Positions 42,441 to 52,127 of a stretch of DNA of 64,000 nucleotides are shown here, piece after piece. Within the stretch, counting starts at the first letter, position 1. Each line of letters opens with the position of its first letter. Made by a program: the position numbers and the translations under genes. The notes below the pieces were generated by a model. The model was given only the letters and a program-made list of their open reading frames with translations. It made no database searches and was not told the DNA's origin. Source of the stretch: Planococcus halocryophilus (GTDB lineage: Bacteria; Bacillota; Bacilli; Bacillales_A; Planococcaceae); contig NZ_JAKVTG010000015.1 in NCBI RefSeq assembly GCF_022489025.1, positions 1-64,000 on the forward strand, in the 5' to 3' direction.

Positions 42441-42536
42441 GTAATCTGTCTATTTATATTATATAGTAGCATTTACATGGAGCAAAAGAAATTCTAAGTT
42501 AAAATTTATTAAAAATTTTTGAAAGGATGTGTAGTT

Positions 42537-43787
42537 TTGGGCCAAACAATAGCCGAGAAAATATTTTCTGAAAACTATAATAGAAAAGTGGAAGTCGGGG
42601 AAGAGAAACTATTTTCTCCAGATATTATTACCGCATACGATTATCCCGGCTATATTGATAAGTACGAGAAACAGATGGAAGAACTAAATATACACACAGT
42701 TAAAAATCCTGAAAAGTTTTTATTGTTTATTGATCACTTCTATCCTGCAGGAACATCAAAGGAACAAGAAATACATCAAATCACCAGAAGATTTTCTAAG
42801 AAGTATGGTTTTAAATTGTATGAAGGCGCAGGCATAGGTCATCAAGTGATTTCAGAAAAAGGTTATATCAAGCCAGGGCAATTTGTTGTTCACTTTGATG
42901 GACATATTAGTACAATTGGTGCTCTAGGAGCAATTGGTATGGGAATAAGAAATAGTATGATAGAAGCTTTTGCGACTGAACAAGTCTCACTTGTTGTGCC
43001 ATCTACAGTCAGAATTAATTTAGAAGGGAAATTATTAAAGGGAGTTACTTCTAGAGACGTGTTTCATTCTATTATTAAACAGATTGGACCATCTGGTTGT
43101 CGCTCAAGCGTAATAGAATATGGCGGACCTGGCCTTAAATCATTAGAAATGGATGAACGCTTTACTTTATGCAATTTAGCCATGTTCTTGGGTGGACTAT
43201 CAGCTGTTATGGAAACAGACGAAGTGACACATGAATACCTTAAAACACATAACGTGAAAGATTATGTAGATATGTATCCAGATAAAGATGCAGAGTATTT
43301 ACATGAATATACTATTAAGTTAGATGAAGTAGAGCCTGTGATTGTCATACCTCCTACACCCGCAAATACAGTTCCGATTTCAGAAGTTCTTGGACTATCT
43401 ATTGATCATGGATATATTGGTTCGTGCGCAAGTGGTCGAATCAAAGATTTTCAACAGGCTTTAGAAATTTTAGAAGGTCGTCATGTAGCAGAAAATTTCC
43501 GTCTAAATGCAGTTCCCACAACAACGCAAATTCAATTACAGATGAGCGAACTAGGACTCACTCAAAAACTAATAAAAGCTGGAGCTATGGTACAAGTTTC
43601 TTCCTGTGATTTTTGCATCGGACAAATGGGAGCGCTTTCAGATGGTGAAAGGTCCGTATCTACCGGTACTTTAAATGTGACCGGACGTATGGGAAGTTCT
43701 AAAGCTGAAATATACACAGCAAGCCCTTATACAATTGCAGCTACTGCAATAAATGGAAAAATAACAGATCCTAGAACCATGCTATAA
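42537..43787 (+). CDS. Aconitase/3-isopropylmalate dehydratase-like large subunit
   Basis: The 416-residue protein has the aconitase-superfamily pattern: HQVISEKGYIKPGQFVVHFDGHISTIGALGAIGMG and the [4Fe-4S] ligands in HGYIGSCASGRI and VSSCDFCIGQMGAL. It hydrates or dehydrates a C4-C7 hydroxy-diacid. It pairs with the small subunit 16 bp on. The size and split form also fit dimethylmaleate hydratase, homoaconitase or isopropylmalate isomerase. I start at TTG 42537, after GAAAGGATG, not at the earlier frame start 42519. Confidence 0.85.
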   Translation: MGQTIAEKIFSENYNRKVEVGEEKLFSPDIITAYDYPGYIDKYEKQMEELNIHTVKNPEKFLLFIDHFYPAGTSKEQEIHQITRRFSKKYGFKLYEGAGIGHQVISEKGYIKPGQFVVHFDGHISTIGALGAIGMGIRNSMIEAFATEQVSLVVPSTVRINLEGKLLKGVTSRDVFHSIIKQIGPSGCRSSVIEYGGPGLKSLEMDERFTLCNLAMFLGGLSAVMETDEVTHEYLKTHNVKDYVDMYPDKDAEYLHEYTIKLDEVEPVIVIPPTPANTVPISEVLGLSIDHGYIGSCASGRIKDFQQALEILEGRHVAENFRLNAVPTTTQIQLQMSELGLTQKLIKAGAMVQVSSCDFCIGQMGALSDGERSVSTGTLNVTGRMGSSKAEIYTASPYTIAATAINGKITDPRTML

Positions 43788-43803
43788 GAGGGGAGGGAAT
43801 TAT

Positions 43804-44313
43804 ATGATTAAGAACTTGAACGGCAGGATTGCTTGGATATTCGATGAACCAAACTTTGATATCGATTTAGTAGTGGGCGTAACTAATATGAAAATACAGG
43901 ACATCGAAAAATTGAAAGATCTATGTATGATTAATTACGATTTGGATTTTAAAAATCAGGTTCGTGAAGGAGATATAATTATTGGCGGAGAAAACTTCGG
44001 ATATGGACATCCCCATTACCCATCATGCCGGGCATTAAGGGCATTAGGCATTAAAGGAATTATTGCAGAATCTTTTTCTCCTGGATTTTATCGCGGTGAA
44101 TCAACAAATGGGTTTCCACTTATAGAATGTAAAGGTGTTGTAGAGACCGCTGATTGTTGGGATCGCTTTATATACGACTGGGATACGGAAGAGCTAAATT
44201 TTATAGATAAGGGCATTATTTTAAAAAGTGAAAGGGTACCAGAGAAAACAAAAGAATTAATTGTACATGGAGATATTATTACCTATTTACAAAAAAGAAG
44301 ATTGACACCCTGA
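43804..44313 (+). CDS. Aconitase/isopropylmalate dehydratase-like small subunit
   Basis: The 169-residue protein has the swivel-domain motif GGENFGYGHPHYPSCRALRALGIKGIIAESF near residues 60-90, as in LeuD/DmdB-type subunits, and closes the active site of the large subunit. The substrate-recognition loop after GGENFG differs from leucine-pathway LeuD (usually GxNFGCGSSREHA), which argues for another substrate. GAGGGGAGGG precedes ATG 43804. Confidence 0.85.
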   Translation: MIKNLNGRIAWIFDEPNFDIDLVVGVTNMKIQDIEKLKDLCMINYDLDFKNQVREGDIIIGGENFGYGHPHYPSCRALRALGIKGIIAESFSPGFYRGESTNGFPLIECKGVVETADCWDRFIYDWDTEELNFIDKGIILKSERVPEKTKELIVHGDIITYLQKRRLTP

Positions 44314-44385
44314 TTTAAAGAACACAACTATACCCTGAAATAAATTTAGATTATTTAAAATTAAATGAAAATTGGAGGAAAAAAA

Positions 44386-45501
44386 ATGAAATCAAAAACT
44401 TTATTGTTAACTATAGGATTAGCATCGTTACTATTGACAGCTTGTGGAGGAGCTTCAGAGACAGTCGAAAGTTCAAGTAGTGATAAAACATATAAACTAC
44501 GTGTTACTTCAGCACTTAGTACAAATCATGGATTATGGGTAGGTTTTTATGAACCTTGGATGAAAAAAGTAGAAGAGGATTCTGATGGTAGAGTGACATT
44601 TGAAACATTTACATCTGAAGAGCTTGTAAAGGCTACAAACGAAATGGAAGCACTTAAACAAGGAACAGTGGATATTGCTGCCCCACTTCTTCCTATTTAC
44701 GATCCTTCAACTTTTCCACTTTCTGAAGTTTCCATGCTTCCTTTAACTAAATCTAATCCACTGATTGGAAGTTTAGCTTTTAAAGAACTGATTAACAGTG
44801 ATGTGGAATTACAAGATGGAAAAACATTTTCAGAGCTAGAATATGGTTCGCAATCTTTGAAGGCACTTCCAGCTACAATTTCTGAAGAATATTCCATTTC
44901 CACAACCGGTTTGAAATTTGATAGTGTGAAGGATGTTAAAAAAGCACAACTACGTACTCCTTCTCGTATCCATGAGATTTACGCAAAAAATATTGATGCA
45001 AATTCCGTTACAATGCCTACATTTGATTTGTACGATGCAATGAGCAGAGGGGCTGTAGATGGTAGTTTCCTTTTCATTTCAGATTGGACAGGATATGGAT
45101 TCGAAGAGTTATTTACGTATACGGTAAATGATGTAAATCTAGGTCACTTTAGTTCTCTACTAGCTATGACAGATGAACAATGGGATGAATTCCCTCAAGA
45201 TATTCAAGAGATTATGATCGATGCGTCTGATGAACTTGTTGAAACTGGTGCAGAACTATGGGTGAATCGAAGCGAGGAAATTATTGCGAACTCTAAAGCC
45301 AATGGCGGTGAATTTGTTAGTGTAGAAGATTTGGATCCTGAAGTAAGAGACTTACTGATCGAAGGAATGGAAGATACATGGACTGATTTCATCGAATTGC
45401 TAAATGAACAAGGCGAACCAGGAACAGAAATTGCTAGACTTTGGAGAGACATCGTAATTGAACTAGGAGGAGATGTACCAGATGCGGTTAAAGATTTGTA
45501 A
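44386..45501 (+). CDS. TRAP transporter solute-binding lipoprotein (DctP type)
   Basis: The 371-residue protein has a lipobox (LLTACGG, Cys about residue 20) and the DctP fold: VDIAAPLLPIYDP, the conserved carboxylate-binding Arg region KKAQLRTPSRIHE, and YDAMSRGAVDGS. It captures an organic acid outside the membrane for the DctM/DctQ pair. ATG 44386 is favoured because GGAGG is 7 bp before it. It sits between the dehydratase genes and the permease genes, linking uptake to the dehydratase step. Confidence 0.92.
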   Translation: MKSKTLLLTIGLASLLLTACGGASETVESSSSDKTYKLRVTSALSTNHGLWVGFYEPWMKKVEEDSDGRVTFETFTSEELVKATNEMEALKQGTVDIAAPLLPIYDPSTFPLSEVSMLPLTKSNPLIGSLAFKELINSDVELQDGKTFSELEYGSQSLKALPATISEEYSISTTGLKFDSVKDVKKAQLRTPSRIHEIYAKNIDANSVTMPTFDLYDAMSRGAVDGSFLFISDWTGYGFEELFTYTVNDVNLGHFSSLLAMTDEQWDEFPQDIQEIMIDASDELVETGAELWVNRSEEIIANSKANGGEFVSVEDLDPEVRDLLIEGMEDTWTDFIELLNEQGEPGTEIARLWRDIVIELGGDVPDAVKDL

Positions 45502-45546
45502 GAATGATTACAATACTCAAGCCCAACTAGTTAGGAGCGAATAGTT

Positions 45547-46851
45547 ATGTATGATTTGGGATTATTGGCCGCTATAGTACTAGGTTTTATGCTACTGATG
45601 ATTGCAGGATTCCATATTCATACGATATTGTTGACAATTGGCATTTTGGGCTTAATATATGTCGACGGATTTGATATCATTTCAGGTTTCCTTAGTCAAG
45701 ATCCCTTTACTCAAATTTCAAGCTATACGCTAACAACCATTCCACTTTTTATCATTATGGCTCAATTCATATTGAAGGCTGGGGTGGTCGAGGATGCGTT
45801 TGCGATGGTATATAATATTTCGCGCGGTAAGCCAGCGGTATTAGGTTCTTTGACCATCTTAATCGGTGGTCTATTGGGAGCCGTATCAGGATCTGGTGCT
45901 GCTACGTCTGCTTCATTAGGACAGGTAGCAGTTCCTGAACTTACCAAGTATGGTTATAAACCTGCTTTGGCCGGGGCAATTTCTGCCGCAAGTGGGTCGT
46001 TATCGGGAATTATTCCTCCAAGTATTATATTAATTCTCTTTGGTGTAATAACTGAGACGCCGATAAGTAAATTGTTTATTGGAGCAATAATTCCTGGGAT
46101 ACTCATGATGCTCACTCTAATTGTATGTTTACTGTTTATGTTCAAGGATCAACGAAAAAAAGAAGATCGAATTTCTACTGGAACAAGAGAAATAGGTTGG
46201 AGAAGATCTCTTATTATAGTGATGGTCGGTTTGTTCATCTTTACAGTTGTATTTGGTGGTATCTACTCTGGTTTCGTCACACCTACTGAAGCTGGAGCCG
46301 TCGGAGCATTGGCGGGGTTATTAACTGCTCTACTACTAGGAAAACTAGACTTAAATTTCATTAGATCCTCTGTAAGTGAGACTGCAAAGATTACAGGTAT
46401 GATTATTATGATATTAATAGGTGCGAATATTTTCAGCCGGTTTGTATCACTTTCCTTACTTCCAAGAAAGATCACTCTATTATTAGAACCATTGCTGGAA
46501 CACCCGGTGTTAATACTTTGTATTTTAACAGTACTTTTCTTTCTTCTCTTCATGTTCATTGAAGGAGCAGCAGTCATCTTGATGACGTTGCCTGTAGTAT
46601 TGCCTATTATCCAAGCGGCAGGAATTGATGTCCTGTGGTTCGGCGTATTTATTGCAGTTGTCAGTACGCTAGGTTTAATCACACCACCGGTAGGATTGAG
46701 TGTATACGCTGTTTCTTCTACCAGTGGTATTTCGTCAGAAGCGATATTCAAATATGGAATTATGATTGCAGTTGCACTGACTGTTGTCGTCTGTGGATTA
46801 ATGATTGTCTTCCCTGAGGTAGTTACCTGGTTACCTTCAACAATTAGATAA
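45547..46851 (+). CDS. TRAP transporter large permease (DctM type)
   Basis: The 434-residue protein has about 12 membrane helices and DctM-type blocks: GGLLGAVSGSGAATSASLGQVAVPEL, ISAASGSLSGIIPPSIILILFG, and PTEAGAVGALAGLLTALLLGKLD. It is the sodium-coupled channel subunit for the organic acid. ATG 45547 has TTAGGAGCGA upstream. In this operon the large permease precedes the small one (order P-M-Q), the reverse of the usual P-Q-M. Confidence 0.94.
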   Translation: MYDLGLLAAIVLGFMLLMIAGFHIHTILLTIGILGLIYVDGFDIISGFLSQDPFTQISSYTLTTIPLFIIMAQFILKAGVVEDAFAMVYNISRGKPAVLGSLTILIGGLLGAVSGSGAATSASLGQVAVPELTKYGYKPALAGAISAASGSLSGIIPPSIILILFGVITETPISKLFIGAIIPGILMMLTLIVCLLFMFKDQRKKEDRISTGTREIGWRRSLIIVMVGLFIFTVVFGGIYSGFVTPTEAGAVGALAGLLTALLLGKLDLNFIRSSVSETAKITGMIIMILIGANIFSRFVSLSLLPRKITLLLEPLLEHPVLILCILTVLFFLLFMFIEGAAVILMTLPVVLPIIQAAGIDVLWFGVFIAVVSTLGLITPPVGLSVYAVSSTSGISSEAIFKYGIMIAVALTVVVCGLMIVFPEVVTWLPSTIR

Positions 46852-46940
46852 AATAGACTACAAAAGGGATTTTACCTATATCGATCATCGGAATTTATGT
46901 AGAACATAAAACTTTAAAACTGACGTGAAGGATGATCCTA

Positions 46941-47507
46941 ATGAACAAGTTAATGAATGCATATAGGGTTTTTGATTACTTCAAAAAAGCAGGAATTTTT
47001 CTATCGGGAGTGGCAATGTTTTCAATGATTTTCTTAATCACTGCGGATGTAATCTCAAGAAACGTTACATCTAAATCCATTCCAGGGAGTTATGAAATTG
47101 TTCAGAACTATTTAATGAGTCTGGCATCCTTTACTATTATTGTTTATGCGTATTCGTCAGGTGTAATGCCACGAATATCAATGGTAGTGGAGAGAATGCC
47201 TTATTTTCTTCAGAAGGTATTGTTGTTGTTAATGCTAGCAGTTGAGCTAATCATTGCGATACTTTTTGTATACTACACACTGAACTATTCTATTACTGGG
47301 GTGGCGGAAGGACATGCTTTTCCGGCAGGTGGCATTTTATTCCCCATCTATCCATTCCTTTTCTTAGTTCCAATGGGTTTTATGGGAATTGTTATTGAAA
47401 TAATATTCATTATTATAAAAAATATCTTATCTAAAAAGCAGCTTTGGATTACTTTTACTAAAAGACAAAGTAGCGATGAAGTGATGGATCAAACATACGT
47501 TTCTTAA
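46941..47507 (+). CDS. TRAP transporter small permease (DctQ type)
   Basis: The 188-residue protein has four hydrophobic helices and the DctQ pattern FSMIFLITADVISRNVTSKSIPGSYEIVQNYLMSLASFTIIVYAY, with the last helices near residues 90-115 and 128-158. It forms the membrane part with DctM. ATG 46941 is favoured over 46932 because AAGGA ends 8 bp before it. It lies 89 bp after DctM and 17 bp before the lyase gene. Confidence 0.88.
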   Translation: MNKLMNAYRVFDYFKKAGIFLSGVAMFSMIFLITADVISRNVTSKSIPGSYEIVQNYLMSLASFTIIVYAYSSGVMPRISMVVERMPYFLQKVLLLLMLAVELIIAILFVYYTLNYSITGVAEGHAFPAGGILFPIYPFLFLVPMGFMGIVIEIIFIIIKNILSKKQLWITFTKRQSSDEVMDQTYVS

Positions 47508-47524
47508 TCTAAGGAGGCCCCCAA

Positions 47525-48418
47525 ATGCTTAAAGAAAAAAAATTGTATACATTAAAAGAATTGATAGGTAAAAAAAATCTGATTATAACGGCTGGAATAG
47601 GAGATGCTCTCAGTGCCAGAATTGCAAATGATGTAAAGGGAATTGATGCATTACTATCGAGTGGGTTTGCAATTTCAGCGCAACTACTGGGATTACCAGA
47701 CATTGAAATGTATACTCGAACAGAAAATGTAGAAACGGTAAGAAGAATGACCTATGTATCGAACAAGCCACTCATTGCAGATGTTGATACTGGCTACGGC
47801 AACGCAATAAATGTTATTAAAACAGTACATGAATTTGAACAAGCTGGTGCAGAAGCTATGATTTTCGAGGATCAGATTAGTCCTAAACGCTGCCCGATAT
47901 GCGTAGATGAAACGAATAACATCCTACCGGTTGAAGAAGCAGCAGGTAAGATCAGAGCAGCAGCCGAAAACAAGTTGAACCCTGACACATTAATTATAGC
48001 TAGAACAGATGCTACTAATTTAGACGAATCTATTAGAAGAGCTAAAATCTATCGAGAAGCTGGCGCAGATCTTGTTCAGCCCATTTCAAAAGCTTTTCGC
48101 AACAAAGAAGAAGTAAAGCAATTTGTGGATGCAGTGGACTGTGACGTATCTCTCGTCATCGTCGGTTGGTTAGAAGAGTTATCCATGGAAGAAATTCAAT
48201 GGATCGGACCAAAAATAGCTCACTTTGCTTTGGTATCAGTAACTGCATCACATAAGGCAGTTGAAGATGCATTTCATGAGATTGGATCTAAGGGAACTAC
48301 TAAAGAAATGAAAACACCGCGGACACCTCATGGAAAACTAGTCAAAAAGCTAGGAATGGAAAGAGTCAATACATTGGAAGATAAATATTTACCGAATGAA
48401 GAAGTACTAATAAAATAA
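47525..48418 (+). CDS. Isocitrate lyase/PEP mutase family lyase
   Basis: The 297-residue protein shows the family markers: SGFAISAQLLGLPD, ADVDTGYGN (metal-binding Asp residues), FEDQISPKRCPICVDE (the loop around the catalytic Cys) and IIARTDA. Members split methylisocitrate, dimethylmalate and related acids. The KRC loop reads KRCPICVD rather than KRCGH, so this is not a standard methylisocitrate lyase. With the aconitase-like pair it could act as a dimethylmalate-lyase-type system. GGAGG precedes ATG 47525. Confidence 0.88.
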   Translation: MLKEKKLYTLKELIGKKNLIITAGIGDALSARIANDVKGIDALLSSGFAISAQLLGLPDIEMYTRTENVETVRRMTYVSNKPLIADVDTGYGNAINVIKTVHEFEQAGAEAMIFEDQISPKRCPICVDETNNILPVEEAAGKIRAAAENKLNPDTLIIARTDATNLDESIRRAKIYREAGADLVQPISKAFRNKEEVKQFVDAVDCDVSLVIVGWLEELSMEEIQWIGPKIAHFALVSVTASHKAVEDAFHEIGSKGTTKEMKTPRTPHGKLVKKLGMERVNTLEDKYLPNEEVLIK

Positions 48419-48468
48419 CATCAGCTTTATTGATTATCTAATAAATGACAGACCCATCTTGCTGAGAG

Positions 48469-48627
48469 CAGAATACTATCATCAAGTCATTCGACCACAC
48501 ATTTACCATGATGAAGTTTTGAATCAAATTCGGGATTATGATAGTATTCTGTTCCATAATAGACACTTCTTCCTGTAGTTGTTGGTTCGCACTTACAGTC
48601 TATAAGAAAGTGTCTCTTTTTTTTTTC
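48469..48627 (+). terminator. Nested hairpins and terminator inside the catabolic operon
   Basis: CAGAATACTATCAT (48469-48482) pairs perfectly with ATGATAGTATTCTG (48538-48551) around 55 bases. A second hairpin, AGACACTT ... AAGTGTCT, ends in eleven T (48561-48627). They lie in the 259-base gap before the dehydrogenase gene, so the operon may stop or be attenuated here. Confidence 0.6.
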
Positions 48628-48677
48628 TGATTATTTAAAATAATAAACTTTTAAAAATAATTAGGAGGTCCCATTTC

Positions 48678-49619
48678 ATGGCAAGTTATAAAGTCGTAAG
48701 CAGTTCTCCAACATTCGGAAAAATAAGTAAGGAATCAATAACACTTCTACAAGAAAATGATTGTGAAGTAACTATTTTAAAATCTGATGAGATAAATGAT
48801 CGAGAGAAATTCGCTAGCAGCTTGAAAGATGCAGATGCTTTTATAGTAGGAATTGAAAAAGTTGATGACCAATTGCTCGCAAATGCAAAAAAACTGAAAA
48901 TTATTGCTAAACATGGAATCGGTATGGATAACATTAATATGGAATTAACAGAAAGAAAAGGTATCATTGTAAAAAATGTTCCAAATGCGAGTACAAATGC
49001 AGTTGCAGACTATACTATCGGTCTATTGATTGCTTCAGCTAGACACATTCCTCAAACAGTAGCAGAGATTAAAAATAACGAGTGGCATAAGAGAGCAGGT
49101 TTAGGGTTTTCAGGGAAAACGTTAGGTGTTATTGGTACTGGACGAATTGGTCAAGCAGTCATTCAACGTGCTAACGGTTTTAACATGAATATTATCGCCT
49201 ATGACAAATTTCAAAATCAAGAAAGTGCAGAAGCACTTGGTTTTACATACAAGGATTTAGAAGAGATATATCGGCAGTCCGATTACATCGCAGTTCATAC
49301 TGACTTAAATCTTGAAACACGACATTTGCTTAATTTAACAGCATTTAAAAAGATGAAGTCAAATGTAATTATAGTAAATACTGCTAGGGGTGGAATTATA
49401 AATGAAGAAGATTTATTGATGGCCTTGGATGAAAATCTGATTGCGGGTGCTGCTTTAGATGTTTTCGAGCATGAACCAAAATTTAACAAAGAACTAATGA
49501 AGCATGAACGATTTATTGCTTCAAGTCACACAGCTGCCTACACAAACGATTCCTTAGAATTCATGGGAATCGAAACCGCGAAAAACGTTCTTCGTGTGCT
49601 ATTACCTGAGGAACAATGA
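48678..49619 (+). CDS. D-isomer 2-hydroxyacid dehydrogenase family protein
   Basis: The 313-residue protein has the NAD-binding loop GTGRIGQAVIQRA near residue 151, the catalytic Arg in NTARGGIINEEDL, a Glu in the GAALDVFEHEP stretch and the His in SSHTAAYTND. It oxidises or reduces a 2-hydroxy/2-keto acid. AGGAGGTCCC precedes ATG 48678. The family includes phosphoglycerate, glyoxylate and sulfolactate dehydrogenases; the substrate cannot be chosen from sequence, but the cluster suggests a hydroxy-acid made by the neighbouring lyase or dehydratase. Confidence 0.9.
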   Translation: MASYKVVSSSPTFGKISKESITLLQENDCEVTILKSDEINDREKFASSLKDADAFIVGIEKVDDQLLANAKKLKIIAKHGIGMDNINMELTERKGIIVKNVPNASTNAVADYTIGLLIASARHIPQTVAEIKNNEWHKRAGLGFSGKTLGVIGTGRIGQAVIQRANGFNMNIIAYDKFQNQESAEALGFTYKDLEEIYRQSDYIAVHTDLNLETRHLLNLTAFKKMKSNVIIVNTARGGIINEEDLLMALDENLIAGAALDVFEHEPKFNKELMKHERFIASSHTAAYTNDSLEFMGIETAKNVLRVLLPEEQ

Positions 49620-49660
49620 ACCATTAATAATCTTATTAAATTAACAAGAGGAGAGACGCC

Positions 49661-49939
49661 ATGGTGATCGAATTATTAAAATCGCATGCTTCAGTTAGAA
49701 GATATAAAGATATTCCTTTAAATGAGGAACAAATACGCGTGATTGTGAGTGCTGGTCAAGCCGCTCCAAGCTCTCATTTTGTACAAACGTACGCAGTCAT
49801 ACATTTAACAAACGATGAAAAGAGAAAAAACTAGCAGAAAGACACTGATTGGTCGGAGGCCATGACACAGTTCTTAGAAAATCCAAGAAGAGAGAATCTA
49901 GGTCCATTCATGGCTAAAAAGGGATATAAACATGAATGA
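49661..49939 (+). pseudogene. Nitroreductase relic with an internal deletion
   Basis: The 5' part reads MVIELLKSHASVRRYKDIPL ... EEQIRVIVSAGQAAPSSHFVQTYAVIHL, the start of a flavin-dependent nitroreductase, then a stop after ERKN-type sequence. After it a separate frame gives WSEAMTQFLENPRRENLGPFMAKKGYKHE, the usual end of the family. The middle of about 140-150 codons is missing, so the gene is dead. AGAGGAGAG before the ATG is intact. Confidence 0.8.
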
Positions 49940-50035
49940 GTCACTCTCATAATAATTTAGATTAAAACGTGCAGTTATAGATAAAAAACACTAAGTAGAT
50001 ACTTATCAATCAGTATGTTGGAAGGAGTAAATAAA

Positions 50036-51244
50036 ATGAACTTTTCATATTCAGACCGTGTTATTCATTTACAAGAGCAAGTAACAAATTTTATGGAGGA
50101 ATACATTTATCCAAATGAGGAAGTGTTTCAAACACAACTGGACGCCCAAGAAAATCGTTGGAACGAAGTTCCGTCTATTGTAGAGAAACTAAAGGAGAAA
50201 GCAAAAGAGAAAGGGTTATGGAACTTATTTCAACCTGACGAAAAATATGGGGCCGGATTAACAAACCTAGAATACGCTCCTCTCTGTGAAATAATGGGGC
50301 GATCATTCCTTGCTCCTGAAATATTTAATTGTAACGCGCCTGATACAGGGAATATGGAAGTTCTATCGCGTTATGGTTCTGAGAAACAAAAAAAAGAATG
50401 GTTAATTCCCTTATTAAATGGCGATATTCGTTCAGCATTTGCAATGACAGAAAGAGAAGTGGGTTCAAGTGATGCAACAAATATTCAGTCCCGTATTACT
50501 CGCGAAGGTAATGAGTATGTGGTCAATGGAAAGAAATGGTGGACGTCTGGTGCGGGAGATCCCCGCTGCAAAATTATGATTGTCATGGGTAAAAGTGATC
50601 CAAATGCTTCAAAGTACGATCAGCAATCCATGATTCTAGTACCAATGGACACAAAAGGAGTGACTGTTAAGCGCATGCTCTCAGTTTTTGGTTATGATGA
50701 TGCTCCTCATGGTCATGCAGAAATCACTTTTGATAATGTAAGGGTGCCTATAGAGAACATGCTTTGGGAGGAAGGAAAAGGATTTGCGATTGCACAAGGT
50801 CGTTTGGGACCTGGAAGAATTCATCATTGTATGCGTCTAATTGGGGCTTCTGAGAGAGCACTCGAGCTAATGTGCAAACGGGCACAAGAACGTGAAACAT
50901 TTGGAAAGAAAATCGCGGAACATGGTGTTGTTCAACAATGGATTGCGGAATCACGGATGGAGATTGAACAAGCGAGACTTTTAACTTTAAAGGCTGCTTA
51001 TATGATGGACACGGTAGGTAACAAAGTAGCTAAAGCAGAGATTGCAATGATTAAAGTCGTTGCACCAAATATGGCAACTAAGATAATGGACCGTGCTATT
51101 CAAGCATTCGGTGCAGCAGGTGTAAGTGAAGATACTCCTTTAGCATATATGTATGCTAGCGCACGCACGCTTCGCATTGCAGATGGTCCCGATGAAGTGC
51201 ATGCAAGACAAGTTGCTCGTTTAGAATTAAAAAAAATTAAGTAA
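50036..51244 (+). CDS. Acyl-CoA dehydrogenase family protein (ACAD11/LvaC-like)
   Basis: The 402-residue protein has the ACAD blocks [73 protein letters not shown] and [35 protein letters not shown]. The GRIHHCMR stretch is typical of the ACAD10/11 group, in which the enzyme removes a phosphate from 4-phosphoacyl-CoA to give an enoyl-CoA. ATG 50036 has GGAAGGAG upstream. A kinase and an SDR are downstream in the same operon, in keeping with that chemistry. Confidence 0.9.
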   Translation: MNFSYSDRVIHLQEQVTNFMEEYIYPNEEVFQTQLDAQENRWNEVPSIVEKLKEKAKEKGLWNLFQPDEKYGAGLTNLEYAPLCEIMGRSFLAPEIFNCNAPDTGNMEVLSRYGSEKQKKEWLIPLLNGDIRSAFAMTEREVGSSDATNIQSRITREGNEYVVNGKKWWTSGAGDPRCKIMIVMGKSDPNASKYDQQSMILVPMDTKGVTVKRMLSVFGYDDAPHGHAEITFDNVRVPIENMLWEEGKGFAIAQGRLGPGRIHHCMRLIGASERALELMCKRAQERETFGKKIAEHGVVQQWIAESRMEIEQARLLTLKAAYMMDTVGNKVAKAEIAMIKVVAPNMATKIMDRAIQAFGAAGVSEDTPLAYMYASARTLRIADGPDEVHARQVARLELKKIK

Positions 51245-51258
51245 TGGAGGTACGTATT

Positions 51259-52029
51259 ATGAGTGTAATGGAAAAATTCTCTTTAAAAGGTAAAACCGCT
51301 ATAGTCACTGGGGGCGGTAGAGGTCTCGGTGCACAAATTGCAGAAGGTTTTGCTGAAGCAGGGGCAAATGTTGTAGTTTGTTCCAGGGATGGGGTGGCAT
51401 GTGAAGAGATGAGTCAAAAGTTAAAAAAGCTTGGTGTTGATGCACTCGCAGTAAGCTGTGATGTAACAAATCCCGAAGATGTGAAAAAAGTAGTGGAGAA
51501 AACAAAACATAGGTTTGGAAGAATAGATATTCTTGTGAATAATAGTGGAGCTAGTTGGGCAGCGCCCTCTGAGGAAATGCCATTGGAAGCATGGGAAAAA
51601 GTTATGAATGTTAATGTAACAGGAACATTTTTAATGAGCCAAGAAGTAGGGAGAGTGATGATTGAACAAAAAGGGGGGAAAATTATTAATATCGCATCAA
51701 TTGCAGGTTTTGGCGGTACGGATCCATTTATGCAGACAATCGGTTATAACACTAGCAAAGGTGCTGTGATAACGATGACAAAGGATTTAGCAGTAAAGTG
51801 GGGAAAACATCAAATCTATGTAAATGCAATAGCACCTGGTTTTTTTCCTACTAAAATGTCAAAAGTGCTTATTGATCATGATGGCCAAACAATCATGAAT
51901 GGGACTCCTCTAGGAAGACTAGGGAGCAATTCAGATTTAAAAGGTCCTGCACTTTTCTTAGCTTCAAAAGCATCAGACTATGTCACAGGTGATATCTTGG
52001 TAGTAGATGGAGGTGCTACAGCATTTTAA
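51259..52029 (+). CDS. Short-chain dehydrogenase/reductase
   Basis: The 256-residue protein has the nucleotide loop TGGGRGLGAQIAEGF, NNSGASW, the catalytic Ser/Tyr/Lys around IINIASIAG and YNTSKGAVI, and the end VTGDILVVDGGATAF. It reduces or oxidises a keto/hydroxy group with NAD(P). ATG 51259 is used because GGAGG lies 8 bp before it. It starts 14 bp after the acyl-CoA dehydrogenase, so the two are coupled. Confidence 0.93.
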   Translation: MSVMEKFSLKGKTAIVTGGGRGLGAQIAEGFAEAGANVVVCSRDGVACEEMSQKLKKLGVDALAVSCDVTNPEDVKKVVEKTKHRFGRIDILVNNSGASWAAPSEEMPLEAWEKVMNVNVTGTFLMSQEVGRVMIEQKGGKIINIASIAGFGGTDPFMQTIGYNTSKGAVITMTKDLAVKWGKHQIYVNAIAPGFFPTKMSKVLIDHDGQTIMNGTPLGRLGSNSDLKGPALFLASKASDYVTGDILVVDGGATAF

Positions 52030-52127
52030 ACATAGAAAAAGATATCTAACGAATGATAAATATCTTCACTAGATTTATCGTTTACTTAAGCAATATATAG
52101 ATTGAAATGAAAGGAGAGGGTTATCGA

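Noticed and set aside
42537-44313. Leucine biosynthesis genes leuC and leuD
   Set aside because: No leuA or leuB is near, the small-subunit loop differs from LeuD, and the context is a TRAP importer and degradative enzymes.
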